Part shown: one piece after another, positions 63,262 through 64,000 of the stretch
Position numbering within the stretch: the first letter of the stretch is position 1
Layout of the letters: each line of letters opens with the position of its first letter
From: Glaciecola amylolytica
GTDB taxonomy: Bacteria > Bacteroidota > Bacteroidia > Flavobacteriales_D > Crocinitomicaceae
Direction of reading: 5' to 3'
Length of the DNA stretch: 64,000 bases
Assembly (NCBI GenBank): GCA_003856375.1
Contig: CP034120.1
Span: 3,343,501-3,407,500, forward strand
Notes under the pieces: model-generated
The model's input: the letters and a program-made list of their open reading frames with translations, nothing else
The model's database searches: none
What the model was told of the DNA's origin: nothing
Program-made: the position numbers and the translations under genes

Positions 63262-63558
63262 TCAATTCAATGCATCCAGGTCATCCGAAAGCGCTTTCAA
63301 AGCTGCTGTGGCTTCCGAATAATCAGCCGGAGGAGCAGGTGCATTTGCTGCAGGTGCTTTTCCTCCTCGTGTAGACAATTGCAGAGCGGTCATTGCCAGC
63401 AAGTCTTGCATATCACGAACAGCAAAGTTATCTTGTAGTTGTTTGATTGCTTTATTGATATCTTCAGCAGCACGTTGTACTTTTTCAACTTCCGATTCCT
63501 GGACAGTTAAAGGGTACGTGCGGCCTGCAACCACTACTTTTAAAGATACTTTACTCAT
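63262..63558 (-). CDS. zapA: Cell division protein ZapA
   Basis: 98 residues. Bundles FtsZ protofilaments. N-terminal beta-hairpin head ('VSLKVVVAGRTYPLTVQESE'), then the helix 'VEKVQRAAEDINKAIKQLQD' and coiled region; an Ala/Pro linker (72-84) precedes a short C-terminal helix. It overlaps the upstream coiled-coil gene by 8 bases. Confidence 0.9.
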   Translation of the reverse strand: MSKVSLKVVVAGRTYPLTVQESEVEKVQRAAEDINKAIKQLQDNFAVRDMQDLLAMTALQLSTRGGKAPAANAPAPPADYSEATAALKALSDDLDALN

Positions 63559-63862
63559 TCGCTATTTTTAATTGTTGAATGCAGAAATCAATCTCTTTCA
63601 CAAGTACGTCGATCTCAACTCCATTGGTCGAAACAGGCGGTACTTGAACTTGTTCACGCGCTTGGCTTAATTCTGTTTTCAGATTTTGGAGTTCATCCTC
63701 CATCACCTTTTTCTGATTTTGAACCTCAGAAACCTCAGCATTAAGACGATTAATTTCATCTGTCATAGAACGAACGCGCTCTCTTTCAGCAACCAGCGAC
63801 TGGTGTAACTGACGAGATTTCGCGCCAATCTGTTCAATTAAAGATTTCAACTCAGACGTCAT
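63551..63862 (-). CDS. Coiled-coil protein co-operonic with zapA
   Basis: 103 residues: an almost unbroken coiled coil (about 15-70, Glu/Gln/Lys/Arg heptads) and a C-terminal 'GVEIDVLVKEIDFCIQQLKI' segment. No catalytic domain. By place and shape it could act as a ZapB-like partner of ZapA; similarity to E. coli ZapB is not evident. First gene of the operon, 16 bases downstream of a consensus promoter. Confidence 0.75.
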   Translation of the reverse strand: MTSELKSLIEQIGAKSRQLHQSLVAERERVRSMTDEINRLNAEVSEVQNQKKVMEDELQNLKTELSQAREQVQVPPVSTNGVEIDVLVKEIDFCIQQLKIANE

Positions 63863-63878
63863 CCAATAAGCGTTTGTA

Positions 63879-63908
63879 CAAAAATAACAGGTAAAACCAA
63901 TTCTACAA
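63879..63908 (-). promoter_or_regulatory. Consensus promoter of the coiled-coil/zapA operon
   Basis: On the minus strand TTG (plus-strand CAA 63906-63908), 19-nt spacer, TATTTTTG (63879-63886), with the ATG 16 bases downstream. Exact Bacteroidota consensus. Confidence 0.75.
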
Positions 63909-64000
63909 CAATTTTATGGGAAGTTGTGAACACTTTTTTGGTGAGACCTCCAAAATTGGTTCGGCCTTGAGCATTTTAAACGGATCAATTCCAGTAAAAT

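Noticed and set aside
1-64000. CRISPR arrays, insertion sequences, prophage, rRNA or tRNA genes
   Set aside because: No regularly spaced repeats, transposase, integrase, phage or stable-RNA signatures were seen in reading both strands.

Overview
The window is a chromosomal segment of a Bacteroidota bacterium. It most resembles a flavobacterial lineage such as Crocinitomicaceae (Fluviicola-like); that placement is inferred from protein style, not from a search. Three observations support the phylum: Por secretion (type IX, T9SS) C-terminal domains, gene starts without Shine-Dalgarno sites, and repeated promoters with the Bacteroidota signature TTG-N19-21-TAnnTTTG. No tRNA, rRNA, CRISPR array, insertion sequence or phage gene was seen.

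Layout. (1) 1-3949: end of an RND efflux adaptor gene and its complete inner-membrane pump gene, closed by a strong terminator. (2) 4000-10250: small secreted proteins, a GT-C type membrane glycosyltransferase, ahcY, a methyltransferase divergent from a TetR regulator with a clear repeat operator, and a YqeY-like gene. (3) 10323-33308, minus strand: the division and cell-wall (dcw) cluster mraZ-rsmH-ftsL-ftsI-murE-mraY-murD-(unknown)-ftsW-murG-murC-ftsQ, then ftsA-ftsZ-yqeY. The run is broken between ftsQ and ftsA by about 7 kb carrying a large secreted protein and an opposite-strand histidine kinase/response regulator pair. (4) 33309-34325: a 1 kb gene-free region with MraZ-type operator repeats and, on the plus strand, a promoter-to-terminator unit of about 310 nt that has no plausible ORF. 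This is the best candidate for an undescribed structured RNA. (5) 34326-38760: truC, engB, an NAD-dependent reductase, an alkyltransferase-like DNA repair protein without the reactive cysteine, a minimal T9SS-tail protein and a DUF486 membrane protein. (6) 38939-61643: a large surface-polysaccharide locus on the minus strand. It holds an initiating sugar transferase, an aminotransferase, glycosyltransferases, a deacetylase, an LpxD-like acyltransferase, WecB, two O-antigen ligase/polymerases, two paralogous flippases, HisH/HisF-type amidino-modification subunits, an AsnB-like amidotransferase and a UDP-HexNAc 4-epimerase. A plus-strand island of two duplicated envelope proteins and a T9SS beta-helix protein sits inside it. 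(7) 61646-63862: rny, zapA and a coiled-coil gene in one operon with a clear promoter.

How the parts fit. The dcw cluster builds lipid II and the septal ring, while rny/zapA covers RNA turnover and Z-ring bundling. The polysaccharide locus makes nucleotide sugars, starts the lipid-linked unit, extends it, flips it and ligates or polymerises it. The HisH/HisF pair suggests an acetamidino-type sugar, but the usual WbuX/PseA partner is absent from the locus. Several imperfect repeat families lie in the intergenic spaces, including inside the dcw cluster.
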